From the NCBI RefSeq assembly GCF_037975245.1, contig NC_092574.1, forward strand, positions 16,593,213 through 16,657,212: DNA of 64,000 bases. The letters run 5' to 3'. Shown one piece after another: positions 40,973-55,900 of the stretch; position 1 is the first letter of the stretch, and the number at the start of each line of letters is the position of its first letter. Made by a program: the position numbers and the translations under genes. Origin of the DNA: Apostichopus japonicus (Eukaryota; Echinodermata; Holothuroidea; Aspidochirotida; Stichopodidae). The notes beneath the pieces were generated by a model. The model saw only the letters and a list, made by a program, of their open reading frames with translations, had not been told where the DNA came from and ran no database searches.

Positions 40973-43900
40973 GTTAGTATGAAACATTTTAATTTGACAT
41001 TTTAAAGAATTCAAATGATTATTCGCAATGCTATGCCATGTCGGCCTTTTTTCCCTCCCTCCAAATTATACGGTTCATAGTAAACGCATTTGGAAGTTAG
41101 AAGGCGACTGACACAAAACCACACCACATGTACCTTCAAGTGCAAGTACTAGTATTGGAACCATTTTTGCGAAATATTCGGCTAGTACTATAGTGTCACA
41201 GCGGTATCTGAACAACAAGAAATAAGGACATGAACAAGTAGTTGAATTAAACGTTGTGTTAGATCTTCAACTGGCTAGATATCTACTGAATACAATGAGT
41301 GTGTCCGGGGAAAATAAGCTTAAGAGAACCGTGCTAAGCACTGCCACACTAAATACAATTGGTGAAAGTTACATCTTGTAATTTATACAGTATACTAGTC
41401 TATGACAATGGATTTCAGAGCATGGGACAGGAAGTTACTCTGTCCACATATTTACCTTTCTCCTTAAACAGAGGTTAAGCTAATGTACTAAGAAATGACT
41501 ACAATATTTTCTACATGTATGTTAAAATTGCATCTTAAAATCAACACACGGAATGTTTTTCCCACAATTATGTTTTTTAGTAGTCTATGAAAACGGTCAC
41601 ACTAATTAGCGTCAACTCACGACAACTCACGACAACTCAAGACAACTCAAGACAACAGGTTTAAAATAACATCAAATACCATCAAATACAATTGATGTTA
41701 TCAGAGTATATCTGGAAACACGTTTAAAACTGACTGGAACCAGCGTGCATACAGATCTTTCACGGGAAAAATGTTTTTGTCGTAAAAATCGCCAACTTTT
41801 TCCTAACGTTGAATTAGACAACGTGATGCTATTGCGCTTGCGCAATGCCATCGGACCGAACCATTATAATATGGGTAGGTTTGTGCTAGGTTTGGAAAGT
41901 ACGTGTACAGTGTCGGTAAGGTGGGTTGTCGTAGTAATAAAGCACCAAAGTATGGTGAATGAACTCCAAATCAAATTATTTAATGTTTTAAAATAATGAA
42001 TACTTCTTATTATTTTTCCATTGTAATTTACATATGTTATTATTAATTTTACAGAGTCTTGCTTACTATCATTTTGCCCGGTTTTATTATTCTCTTCGTC
42101 AAATCATTGAATGTTTTTAAAATAATGAATACTTCTTATTGTTTTTCCATTGTAATTTACATATGTTATTATCAACTTAACAGAGTCTTGCTTACTATCA
42201 TTTTGCCTGGTTTCATTATTCTCTCCGTCAAATCATTGAATGTTTTTAAAATTATGAATATTTCTTATTGTTTTTCCATTGTAATTTACATATATTATTA
42301 TTAACTTGAAATGGGGGTGTAGGCGGTTTTACACTATCTAACTCAACGTAGTGGCCAAGAACCTGATGTATTTTTAAGGGAGGGCCCGAAGAGCATGAAC
42401 TTATAGCATGCCCATCATGGTGAAACATAATTGCACCTATTAGGTGAATTGAGTGTACTTTTAATAGTAAGAAAGACTAGCGTAGGTTGTTATGACCAAC
42501 TAGACCGGTTTCTGCTCTCAACTTTTATAGGAGGAGCTTCATCAGTAGTAAGCCTTTGAATATTTTATATTCGGCATGAGCGTCTCGTTCTCAAAATGCA
42601 TCTATTTTCTGTGCACGACTTTTTATGGACTCATAGTACATCTATAAGAGCATCTAAAAGAGCTTCGTGTGAACCTTGAGAGTCAGCTGATTCTTCGTTA
42701 GTATGAAACCTTAAGTTAACAAGTAAATCTTTGAGATTTTGGGCCCTTTTGTAGGCAAGAATCGGTTCTTTTGGAAACAGTTTGGATAATTCCGCATGTT
42801 GCAAAATTAAGTGCCAATGTTTCAAAAGTGCTTTTTTCGAATGCGTGGTTTGATGTGGGGTGTATAGGTAAGCTTGAACACCAGTGGTGGTTCCTTTTGT
42901 TTAGGATTGGTAGTGAGGTAATGCCTACGGTTTTCAAATTTTATGCCTTTAGTGGCTGTGGCAATTTCCTCTTTCTTATAGTTACGGAGTAACAGTTTCT
43001 CTGTGAACGCATTCTTTTTCTCTAAGAAGTCAGTCTCGTTGTTACAGAGACGTGCGTATCGTAATATTTCCCCTTTAATGAAGCCTTTAAAAGTGGCAAG
43101 TGGGTGTGCAGAGTTTCTGAGACTTCTTGACATATATCTAATGCCTCCTCTTGGGGAGTATTGGTATACATGGCGACGACATCGAGTGTAGCAAGTACTG
43201 CCGTTTTGGGTAACAGGTGGCTTCCAAAATTTGCAGAATGTGATTTGTGTCTTTCACATAAGTGCTTTGTTTTATTACAATAGGAAGCAAGAAATAGTCC
43301 ACAAATTTCGATATTTTTTCGGTCGGTGATCCGTTTCCACTTATTATCGGTCTACCGGCAAATTTTGAGTTAGCCGGGGTGCTTTATGAATTTTTGGTAG
43401 CACATATACAGTATGACCGGTGTGCGGATTTTGTGGCTATATGGTGACAAGTACTCGAAGGTGCTTTTTATCGATCTCTTTTGCAGAGAACATATCAATT
43501 AGTGTTTCCTGGACTAAACTTTTAGTTTGAAATGTCATATCACTTTTAACTTTTGGTGGTGACTAGCTAATTGCCTGCCAATTTCGGCTTGATAGTCTGA
43601 GTGATTCATTATAGCAATGCCTGTACCTTTATCGAAGGGTTTGACAATAATAGAGCGGTCGTTTTTAATTGCATTTAGTGCAAAACGTTCTGCCTTATGC
43701 GTGTTGCTATTGGCGTTTCGGATAGTAACACTTGCCATTTCGGTTTGTGTTGCTTCCAGATAGTCCTCTAGATTTTTACTAAAAGTCATGTTAGGTGACC
43801 ATGTGGAGGGTAGACGGAATTTTGTAATCCCTTTTTGCATTTTATTCTGCATGATGAAGCGGATTCTCATTTTTCTTTTAAGGTCTTTTAATGACATGAG

Positions 43901-46900
43901 AAAGATCACTTCGTTTAGGTTTTACTGGAGTTTCTATGAACTTTAGACCCTTTCCCAACGCAATAAACTCTATATTGGACATGTTTCTGTCTGAAAAACA
44001 GTCATAAAAAGTAGTTAAGTAAAATTAGATGGCGCTCGTCGCCTTTTGCCAAGTTACCAGTGTGTGGGCACCATTCTCGATTGAAAAATTACTTACCTGT
44101 AGTGTAATGGTTCGGTCCAATGTCATTGCGCAAGCGCAATGGCATCACGTCGTCCAATTCAACGTTAGAAAAAAGTTGGCGATTTTTACGACAAAAACAT
44201 TTTTTCCCGTGAAAGATCTGTATGCACGCTGGTTCCAGTCAGTTTTAAACGTGTTTCCGGATATACTCTGATAACATCAATTGTATTTGATGGTATTTTA
44301 AACCTGTTGTCTTGAGTTGTCTTGAGTTGTCGTGAGTTGTCGTGAGTTGACGCTAATTAGTGTGACCCTATGAAAAGGTTTGGTAATATGTGGGCACATA
44401 TTTTGCACATTGAAATTAAATTACACCGCAATCTACACACTCTATCAGACATATGATAAATTTATGTGAACCAGGCCAGTAATGAAGTAATTGTAAACAT
44501 GTTTGAAGAAATGACAAGTACTTTGGCAATGGTAAAAGATTAATAACTAACAAATTTGCGATTATGCCCAATGATTAAACATTGCTAGTACTGAATGTTG
44601 CACTGCAGAACAAGCATATTACTGACAAACAAATTCATTAATCTTACCGGAGCAGGTACTTGCCAATTCTTAACACAGCACAGTGCTAGTGTCCACATTG
44701 TGAGAACCTGTATACTTTTGTGATATTTGCTGACAAACTGCTTTAGTGTTGTTTTTGATAGGTTTGGCTATTTTTCAAAAGCAGATGATGAGTAGTGCTA
44801 CCTTGTAGTCGAGTAAACGCAAGTTAGGTTTTAAGCTTGATTAATCGAACTTCCAAAGTGTAATCGTGACTACTGGCGATTAATCGATTACGACTCTCAG
44901 CACTAGTATACAGTCCCATGTACACATGTGTAAAAGCAAACAAACTTAATTTTACACCTAAACACATCAAGATAGAAGACAATAACACCAAATGATGAAA
45001 TTATGGAAGAATGCAAATTAATTTTTTTCCTTTCATTCGTTAGTTTGAATCATACTGTACCTGAAAATTGAGAACCATATGGGTGATTTTACCAATTTCA
45101 GGACCAGATAGTAATGGCTTGGACTGGGTAGTTAATGTTTTCAGTCTGTCCCCTGTGGGTACCTGTTCCAATCGCTAAAAAGCACCATCTTTGTCGAACC
45201 GGCTGGTTTGCTTCTGTTTCTGCTTCTGTTAAATACTCGTTAAAAACCCCTCACAGGTATCACAACGTCAACGAGGATGTTGGTACGTAGTGCAGCAGTG
45301 CTCGAAACAATGCGTATTCCAGTCTTTTATAGTCCTAGGATAGAAACTATACTGAAAAGCACTATGATTATGAGGAATTTGAATATAGGGGCCACGTCTC
45401 CCAAGATTCAAGAAGGGATTAGTCTCATTTGGGACTGCAACTAGGCCATTAATAATTTAATAAAAAAGCATGAGTCTGTCCCTTTTCCTTCTCTCTATGA
45501 GGGGTAACCATTTCAAAGTCTTCAAGATCTCTTTGGTCACGCTGGATTGCCTACGGAAATCACGAGTTACAAAACATGCTGCTTTGCTTTGAATTTTTTC
45601 TATTTTATCTTATTTTACCTTATACTGTAAGGGTCTAAAATCTGAGCTGCATTTTCAAGAGTAGAGGGACACATAGCCATAAAGGCCAATACACTTAATC
45701 CAGTAGGGCAAAAGCGCAAATTCCTATTCAGGAAGCCAAGGGTTCTGCTGGTCCTAGAGCATATCTTATCAATATGTGTAGATAAAGATAAATTGTCACT
45801 CAACAGGATACCAAGATAAGGTTGCACAGTGACGCACGCCAATATTTGATTGTATAGTAAAAAGTCTAACTAGGGGTGAATAGCTCCAAGCAAAACACAT
45901 TTAAAAGACTTGCTAGCACACTTTATGTTGGCTTACTTTCCATTGCTATGGTCAATTCATGAAAACCATGAAATGAAGTGCTCCATGATAGGTGCCGCCT
46001 CATATTAGGTCCTTCCATTATATACATTATCTCAAGAGAAGACTACAACGAGTTAGTATTATAACAGCTTTAACGGAGCTTACTTTCAAGGAGAATCATT
46101 CTTGACAATGCATGTCCTTTCCTCATTCATCCTACAATAGTCACCAGAAGCTGCATGCAGTGTTTCTAAAATGACACTCACTGCTTTCTATTGATGCAGA
46201 AATAACCAACTGAGGATATAATGTCTGTCTTCAACTATGCACTTTTGTGTCTACGTTTATACCCTCCCCTAAAGTTAGGATCTAAAACTGCCTTTCTAAA
46301 GTAGCACTCACATTGGAGCTGGCTCCTATGACTTTTCATCTGTGCAACTGTCTGGAGGTTAATTTCCCTTGGAAAGCATTATGCTTCCTCTGTTAGACTA
46401 CTGTACTGTATAAGACACAAAAGTCTTATGCTATGAAACTGATAATTTTATTATTACATTATATGGTAGACCTGTATCAAACCATTGAATTGTAATCCCT
46501 CAATAACATATATTCACCAAAACAGGTATTTGACCTACAGGTTGTAAGATAATGACAGTTGAAACTTTCCACAGATAAGAAGGGTTGTTTGCATGATGAT
46601 ATTGAGATGCACCCACAATCAAACAAACACAACCAGGTCCTTTCAAGTTTTCCATTGTAAGATACTGAAGTTTTCTTCCCAACTTTGTGTTCAACCTGGG
46701 TGTTTTTTATTTCTCAAACATCTTTTTGTGTTTTGCATTTTTAGTCTCATTTTCTCAGGGAAAGGTGTCAGGTGTGAATAATGGAGTTGATTGGAACCAA
46801 ACGTCTTTCAAAGTTTTCAAACGGCGCTCAGGGTCAGAGAATGATAAAAGGAGGAACTGGAGAATTGTGGTATATTGAATCAAATTCTTTGTATTACAAA

Positions 46901-49900
46901 AAGACCAAGTACATCATTGAGATGAGCACAGTTTTAAATCGGCAAAAGTAGGAAAGAACTTTTGCTAGTGGTATCTGCAGGGCTGGAAGAGGTGGGGGAA
47001 GCCAGAGGGGAATTGGGGAAGTAAGAGTGGCTATCCTTTTCCCCTTTGGTATCAAACTTCATCATACTGAAATGCAAAATAATAGGAAAATGACTCCTTA
47101 GGGAATTATGCTTTAACTGCAAAGCATGCACAATACTTTAAAAGAAATATATGCTATTTGATTGCAGAGTTGCTAACAAATAAATCCCCAAATAGATCAC
47201 TTGCAGTGGTTGCTAAGTGTAGGCAGCTCTTTCCCTATATTGTTTGTATATTAGGCTAGCAAAGTTGAGATTTACAAAAATGTGAAAAGAGAGAGATGCT
47301 TCACCTTTGTTCCAGTAGAAGCATCAATGACATTTTACATTCTTAGGCATTAGTTTCTTTCTTTAGTTTTATAATGCAGATTTTTTTAGTTAGGTTTCTG
47401 TCAATTTATTTTAGCTTATATCTATTATTGTTGCCAATTCTGTTGCTTTCTCAATATTCCCAGGCCGCTCGAGGTCATGTGTTGGATTACGTCGGATACA
47501 ACTACGGTGATCAAGCATCAAAGGCCGATGCAACATCAAAGTAAGACTTGATATATATTGAAGGTAGAACATAGTTTGAGGATTCAAAAATGTACAAATA
47601 AACATCAGGTTCAAAAGAAACATTGGCTTCTAGCATCTGAGATATGAAATATTTAAATTTGGTCATCTTAAGGAGAAGCATCTATTTGTCAACATTCTAT
47701 GATGTCATATACAATGGACTACACATCAAGCTGTTCTCTTTTTTTTTTTTGAACCTATATTTATTCAAGTTGTTGTGTGTACATATGTATGAGTATACAT
47801 TTATGTGACCCCTTAGCTCGTTATAAACACATAAATCTCAAGCACTGTAGTTGATAATTGGTACAGAGATACCCCATAGCTATGACCCAGCTGATGGTCC
47901 TATTGACTTTGATGCATTTTTCATGCATATTAATGAGTGCATGTGACCTATGATGACACACTTAAAAGAGCAATTTCTCCATAAATGTAATTTGTATTGA
48001 TTTTATAGTTGGATAGATATGTTGGAAGATAATGTCAACATTTTCAGTGCCATTTTGATTTGGCTAAATAAATGTTCAAATGTTACAGACAGGGCCAAAT
48101 GAGATTTTGGCTAAAGTCAGCTCTTAGACACAAAATCTTCAATTGTTTGGTAATCTTTAATGTGTAAGAATCTATTAAGTAATGCATTAGGAACCCCAAC
48201 ATTGCTTATGTTTTTCTGGTTCATTAATGTTTTAATGCAATGACTGCTTCATTTTGATGAAGTTGTAATTTACATAACAAACAAAAAATTAAATCATCTC
48301 AGGTCGTCACACAGTTCTGTTATTTTCCAAGGTTACATAATTGTTTCAATCACAAAAGAAACAGTTCAGAAGTTGTATGGCATCACAGATTAAATTGTGG
48401 TATGCACTCTTCCAAAATAAATAGAACAAAGTTCATTATTTTAAGGCTCAACAATGAAATTACTGATGAAGCCGACCTTTGCTACATTGCGTTCCGTTTG
48501 AAGCAGCTTTTGTGGTTTGATGCTGCTGAAATTTTGCAATTTTAGGGCAAAGCCATTTTGACCTGTTGTTGTTCAAAGTTAGATTTATTTGGACACTCAG
48601 ACTCTTTTCTACCATTAAAATGATCTTTGGTGCCATCTTTTGATGGCTGTAGTTGCTAACATAGCAGAATTGCTGAAAAATTCTCTGTATATCTCGGTGA
48701 AAACCATCTTCATAGGATTTTGTATCGTAAAGATATGAGTTTTTCAATTTTTCCGGTATTAAGTAAAGGCAAACGTTACTTAAGCTGGAAGTGTCTTTGT
48801 TTCGTAAAAATTTTCCAGTCATATATCCAGAGAGGAAAAGAATCTGTCAATAAAAGGATACATTTTGATGAAATTCTAAGTAAAGAGAACTTTGACAGCT
48901 AAGCAACATTCCACATGTATCAGGTTTCAAGGATAAATCAACTGGAAGATTATTATAGCCTTTAACTAAAGATTTTGCAGAGCCCAGGCTCTTAATTCTA
49001 GGCCAGTTTTCAAGAAGAACTGTGTGTAAGTTTATTGAGCTCACATGAATACAACGTCATAATAGGAGCAGCTTCATGTCAAAGTATCCATCTATTTTAA
49101 ATGCACAACTCTCTCCAGCACAACTTTCTACAGATAACTTTCTGCAGACAAAAAAATAAATAAAATTGGAATTTTTAATTGTACTTTGGTAATTGGTAGG
49201 ATACTACCCTTATCCTTGCCTCCCTCCCCCCCACCCACCCTATTTGATTTTTTTTTTAATTCTTGATCTGCCACTGTAAAGGGAAAACCCTATCTTTATT
49301 TGTTAGCCCATTAAATCTATGATATGAAACAGCAAACTGCTCTTGTGGCCTAGTAAATTTCACCTGATTAAGCCTTCACGAATTATGCAACTGTAGCAGT
49401 GCTGGTTACTTGTTACTGGTCTGTGATTTAAATGCTGGTTGAAACTGCATTTTTTAAGAATGAAAGATCCAAGGACAATTTGTCAAACTCTGTGCCAAAT
49501 GCACCACTTGCAGGTCCAAGCATGAAAGGAGTGGATCACTGAGCATGTAGCAATTTATCCTTTGTTCTGCAAACAATATTTCCCTCACTTCTCAACCCCA
49601 CTGAATGAACGGCAGACCCTCCGAAAAAAATCATCTTCTTAATTTTATACGAAGGTGATGCTCATGTGACGAAAGAACTCTCTAAACTTATAATAAGCTG
49701 AGAAAAGTCTTGCCCTGTTTTGAAAGATACCAGGATCTAAGAGGTCATAGAATAATAGCTAATTGCCATTTTCTCACATAGGTTATTGGGGTTGGCTTAC
49801 ATTTTAATATGTATAAGTCAATGAAGTCAATTTCAAGAATAAAGTACAGAGTGCACTTAGTCTCAATGAACGAAAGACCATTACGAATTCCAGAGGGTTC

Positions 49901-52900
49901 AAGTTTTTTTGGGGGGGGGTTTTCTTTTTTTCCTCTGTTGTTGTTGTTGTTGTTGGTTTATCTTGCCGGTCAATGCATCTTTTCCTTTACGCAGGTACAT
50001 GGTGGGTGTGTTAGATCGGAGTACAGGGAAGATGAAAGCATACGACGCTCAGCTCTTCAACCTCAAACCTTGGGTCAAAAGAGAAGCGAAGAGACCAGCT
50101 GCAGCCATCAACGGAAACACTCCGCTTTCTACCCGCGAAAAGGTATCACGTTAGATTTGTGAATGTTCCACCTTTCATTCTCATGAAGCTGTACTAACTA
50201 TTTTAAACCGTTGATGTATCTTCAAACTCAGTGATTGGCTGTAAAGACGTTGGAGCAAATAAACAGCAAACAATTATCACCGTTGTGGCAAAAATTAAAA
50301 ACTCAATATAATACATTTTCTCATCAACTTTTCCTTTCCAATTTTGTTGTTGTTGAGTAATCAGTGTTTCCTTGTAAACCTTGTGACAATCTCTATCAAA
50401 GTAGCCCCACACCCACCCCCCCAGCCCTCCCCCTCCTGCAACACCACAACTGAGGAAAATTAACCCTCTTGAACTTTTAGGAAAACTTTGCAAGGTCAGA
50501 ATCACTAAGAGAGTACCTTTTGAAATGTTTTTTGAAATATTTTTTTAATTTGAAGAGGCGATGCAAATTATGTTTATGACATGTATAAAGCTTCATAGGT
50601 ATCTACAACAGACTGGTTGTCATTATATGTTTGGTTTCCAAGGACATTTCATATTTATCAAATTTACAAAATTTTATGTTCTACATAAATCTCCCAAAAG
50701 TCGATCAATAAAAAGAGAAAAAGTAATAGGCTTTGTTCAAACTATTACACCTATTATTATAAATATAGGAGTATTTTCTTTATCAAATCAAAATAAATAT
50801 TTATTTTAGCTTTTATTGGAGGGTTTCAACATTTCAGGGAATAACTACTACTATGCTGTATGGAAATATTTAGCAAGCAAATTGTTTTCTGGTTAAAATA
50901 CATGATGTCCAAAAGGGAGAGAGTGCTCATAATAATTTTCAAGTTCAGATAACTTTACTTCACTGTTTTTTTCCCCTTCTCTTTGCTATCTATTTGTCAA
51001 GGTGAGGCTGCCCCTTTCGGGATGTTTTTGTCTCTCTTTATTTGTAACTAATCAGGTAGTAGTTAAAAATGTAATGCCTCATTTCAGTGCCAACTTATTC
51101 AAAAGTTTAATATTGCTGCTGATTATTAAAATTCAAATCAGGCCATGCAAAAGGAAAAAGAGATAGATGAGTTGGGATGAGGCAGGGATCTTTGTCTGAC
51201 GGTGTTCAACGTGACAAAGGTTTTAATATTGTATGTTTGTTTATTTTGTTCGTCTATTTCATGTTTTTTTTGTCTCTGTTTGTTTTGTCATTATTCTTTG
51301 CAATTAAGTATTTGTCAGGATCTGTGTCCTTCCCTTGGTAATAAAGAAGCAAAGTTTTGTTAAGAATACTGCACATGGCATTTTCTAATTTTCCAGATTT
51401 TTTTATGTTTGGCACGATCTGCAAATTTAGGTATATTTGATGAAAAATTACCAGTTTCAAGTTTATTACTTTTTTGTTATCAATCTCCAGGATTAATAGA
51501 TCAATCGATCGATCGATCCGACAGAGAATCACTCTAAACAAATTTCTCCATCTTTTCATTTGTTTAGAGCGACAGACTGATAGAAACATTTGGCAGCAAC
51601 AAACAGAAAAGAGCCATGCATAGCCGGCTGAAAAACAAGATTTCGGAAGATTCTATCCATAAGGCAGCCACCACTGCAGCTGAGAATGCAAAAGAATTGC
51701 CTGTTGAACTTGATGGTATGGTTCTCCAGTTTTGTCTTTGTTTATCCTTTGTCACTACTCTCTCTCCTTCATGTGCAAGGATGACTTAAAAAGGCAAAAT
51801 AATTCATTGATATTGATATGTTATAGTCCAAGAACAAAATCAACTCTTTGTAAATGTTTCCATAGCTTTTATGGTTTTCAAGATATTGCAGTCCTTTGAA
51901 AAAACACTAAAATTTCTGGAATGCCCCTCAGTACAGGGCTTGAAAATGTCAGTTTTTAATTTTTTATGAACTCTAATAATTCTACCAAAATGTGTTCTTT
52001 TTCTACCTATTATCAAAGACAGAACACCTTTGGATGACATTCAACACCATTTGTCTTTGAAAACTTTGTGTGAAAAGCATTGTAAACATGTCATTTTTGA
52101 GGCCATCCAAATTTAAATATTTTGCCCATGTAGTATTAATAATGTTGCATCTGAGGAAGTGACCCAATGGTCTGTGTAGTAGACTACATAGTCCAGTCAA
52201 TTGATTGATGAACATCACCAGTTTCAAACAACCTAGACCGATAGCAGTGGTATTTAACAGTCTACAAAAAACAAAACCAAATTTATCTTGTGCCTAAAGT
52301 CATCCTGTTGTCACTGAGTCATCACCTGACCAAGCCACTTAATATTCAGTTTCACACATGATTGGGATGGGTTGGGGGAGGGTGGGGAGAACCTCTTAAT
52401 AACCAAGAGATCTATGTAGTTACAAAACCATTTTGTGTACTAAACTGAGCATAGCTTTATTTAAAGTTTTAAACTAGGTTGAATAAAAAAGTTCAACAAC
52501 GTCGTAAATCAGAAATCTTTCCCCAAAATTATTCCCAAGTGACTTCCTTGCATTGGTTTGCTGGTAGTGAGCTCTCTGCTTGTCCAAAACAAAAAGATTA
52601 TTGACAAACTGCCATATTGTGTAACATCCCTTTATGCAGATGGCATTTTGATTAATGTTTTCAAGCATCTTCATTCTTAATAAAAATGCTCAGATCGACA
52701 TCATGACGTTTTTCTGTCATTTTTTATGACAAACGAGAATAAAACGGGTCGAGGATTTTGAGTTCATGAAAGTGCTAACAGTTTGGTATCTTCTTCTGTT
52801 TTTTTTTCCTTCAGCTTTCTGATAGTAGGGTATCATTAGAAGTAAACAGTCTCCCAGCATTGAAAGAGCTCATTTTGATTAAGGTTTTCAAAGCATAGTC

Positions 52901-55900
52901 GTTTCTTAATAACATGCTCAGATCAATACCAGGTGGCTTTTCTGTCATTTTTAGCTCATACCAGCATGCTGGTGTGAGCTATTGTTACAGTGCGGCGTCT
53001 ATCACTCTATCCGTCAACAATTGGTAAAACCGCTCCCACTCACACAGTATTTAATGGAATTTCCACAGAATTTCCACAGTATTTAATGGACCATCAGAGA
53101 TGGTCCGAAATTTGGGGTCAATGGTCACCTGTGGGCCGTAATGGGCCATTTTGTGGAAATACGCAAAATCCTTCTTCTCCTACAGATTCCATGGTACAAT
53201 GTTGAGGGTTTGTCACGATAGTACTATGGAAGTTTTACCTTCACGGTGTTCATGAATTTGAGATCAAAGATCAACTAGGGGTCTTTTGTGGCCTGGGCCG
53301 CTGCCCTATATTTTTAAATTGCTCCTGTTCGTACAGTGTATGGCCAGTTATAATGAAACTTGGTCACTACGTTCCTCGGGATGAGGGTTATGAGGGGTGT
53401 TCGGAAAATTGAGGTCAAATGTCATTTAGGGGGTCATCAGGGGTCATTCTTTGTAATATTTTCAAATATCTCAATCTCCTCAAGATTTTGATGGATCATA
53501 TTCAAAGTTGAACTGATGATTGTTGGATTGTGTATGAATAAGATGATGCCTAATAATTTTTGGTCAAAAGTTAATTAATTACAATTAATCCCCATTGTTT
53601 AAAAAAATCTGAGCCTTCACCTTTTGCCAAAGCTCCTTTAATTTGTCTCCCAGTCTCTGCAGTGTTTGTTTACATTTGTGGTTAAGCTCTGCAGAGGCTG
53701 TTAGTGGAATTAAAGCAGGACTGGGAGTTGTTATTAACTGTTGAACTGTAAGCATGAGAGCCCTATAGCCAATCAGCAAACCGATTCTTAGAAGTCTTTG
53801 AGCCTGAGGTATGTAGGCAGCCAGCCAAAATTTTGGCAAGGAGTGCTTCAGTATGGAATGCAAAAAGGGCAACCATATTTCGTTGTCTAAACTAAGTTTG
53901 TTGCAGTCTAAACTAAAGTTGTTGCTGCTGTTTTACCACGTTGTTGCTCAAACTCACGTTGTTATTTTAACTTCCGTTGTCTAAACATACGTCGTTGTCT
54001 AAACTTACGTTGTTGCTATCGGCGCTGTTCAAAATTGCTCAACCGCGTAATGTAAACCAGAATGCAAAATGCATTGAGGTTTCGATGACTTCAGTACACT
54101 AGAAAGGTGTTAGTATAAGCAGATCTAGCTGTTACTATAGAAATGGCCCGAACCACCATTTTGATACATTAAATAAACACAGGTCAGTTTATTGTACGTG
54201 GCTATACACACCTGCACCAAAAACAATAGGGGTCTTGGAGGTCCAAGCCCATTTGGAGTCACCAAACGCAAACTTGTGGAAACCTTTTTATAAGCTACCG
54301 TATCTCCCACAGCCAGCCTATCAGATAACATGTGCGTTAGTACAACTCATACGAATAGGAGGCTGCACGGTAAACAACTTTTAAAATGTTACAGGCTATG
54401 CATATACGCTGTGAATGTCGGAAATCAAGTACAACGTCGAGTGTCTAGACAAAGTATCAGCATAAAAATACTGCACTTTTAAACTGATTTCATTGAGCCC
54501 CTCCAACAATGTGTAGAGATATTCTGGGAATGTCGGTAATCAAGTAAAACGAGTGTCGAGACAAAATGCCAGCATAAAATACTGTACTTAAAATTGAATT
54601 ATTGAACCATTACATGATGCCTGGATATGTTGTGAATGTCGTCAATCAAGTAAAACGAATGACAGTAATATTACTAAAGACAGATGTTTTCGTCCCGATC
54701 GAACACCAATTGCGTTTATTATATGACCTATACTTCTACTAGTGTTTATAGTTGAGAAGATGCGATCTTATCACTGCCTATACTTTGTGAATGCTCTACA
54801 CAATATATATATGGCGGATGCCATCCAGTGCCCTAGCTTCGCTGTTTTACAAGGGTGGCCGTCCGACCTTCATTTCGCCTGCCCTGCCACTCTTTCCTCC
54901 TCTCCAACTCCGTATATAGTACCTCAATGCTTTGACCTGCAGCGATTTCACCAGCTACCCCAACTCTTCAAATATCCCCGCAAATGTAGTGTGCATATCT
55001 CGCTAAATTCCACGCAATTTGTATTAGGCCTGTTCAAACTTTGGAGTTTCAACTGCACATGCGTATATCCTGAAAATTTGTGGAGAAAAGATCATATCAC
55101 CTTACCTACAACACATAGCCTTAGTCAAAACTCGAGTGTATCTTGGATGATTCGTTTCTTGCATAACATGTTAGCGGGTTTTTGGTCTAAAATTCTTAAC
55201 AATGCTGAGCGAGGTTTGTGTATATTCCATTTACAACACTCCCTTTCGCAAATCGAAACTCTGAACTGGATTGGTGTTACGAATGAACTTGCTTGGCGGG
55301 TTTAGTAAACTAGTTCTGTGAGTCATATTGCCTACGTACTTCAATACTGTGCCCCTCTTGTTACTCACGAAGCGCAGACTACATCCAACCATAGAGCAAC
55401 TGATCCAACATTTACCCTGGATGCTTTTCAGTATTTGGAAACAACCAACTCCACGAAAATTATAGTATTTAAATAACATTTTTACGCAATGTCGAAACTT
55501 CAATGACTACTTTTGACGATGTATGACTTCAGTAGTTTATGCACACGAATTAGTGTTCCACCAGAATCATGACTTGAAGCACGTGGTCAAAGGGACCGCA
55601 AAACTTTACCCACGTTTGCAATGAAGAAATAACTGTGGTATAAATGCACATTTTACATTATCAACTCTCAAAAGGGAGAGAACATAACATACTGTGAGAT
55701 TTAAAGTCCTTTTCAGTATCAGAGATGTTGTGGTAGCTTCCCGCAAAATTCATAGATTGTCTCAACTCATAACTTTCTGTGATAAAACAATTATTCAAAT
55801 ATGACATTAACAATATAAATGTAAATCACGTCCTGGGAGTTGTATCAACTATCATGTAAATATCGTTAACAACGTGATTTTGTTCGACAAATCAGGTTGT

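Larger units (their letters stand above)
41595..44367. mobile_element. Long-TIR DNA element (Mutator-like?) carrying a Penelope-like fragment
   Basis: About 275 bases at the left end (41595-41872) recur inverted at the right end (44092-44367). Tips are GGTCACACTAATTAGCG and its complement, then tandem 10-mers (CAACTCACGA/CAACTCAAGA). CTATGAAAA lies at both sides (41585 and 44368), a 9-bp duplication, or 10 bp with one mismatch. Long TIRs with 9-10-bp duplications suggest Mutator-like elements. No MULE transposase is visible; the interior holds a 129-bp tandem repeat and PLE remains. Located in POLR1E intron 1. Confidence 0.82.

Noticed and set aside
41600-41660. CRISPR-like short direct repeats (CAACTCACGA units)
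   Set aside because: Eukaryotic context, no spacers, and the units are mirrored at the other end of the element as subterminal repeats.
42059-42304. An 81-codon repetitive plus-strand frame
   Set aside because: Produced by the 129-bp tandem repeat whose period is a multiple of three; no gene signature.
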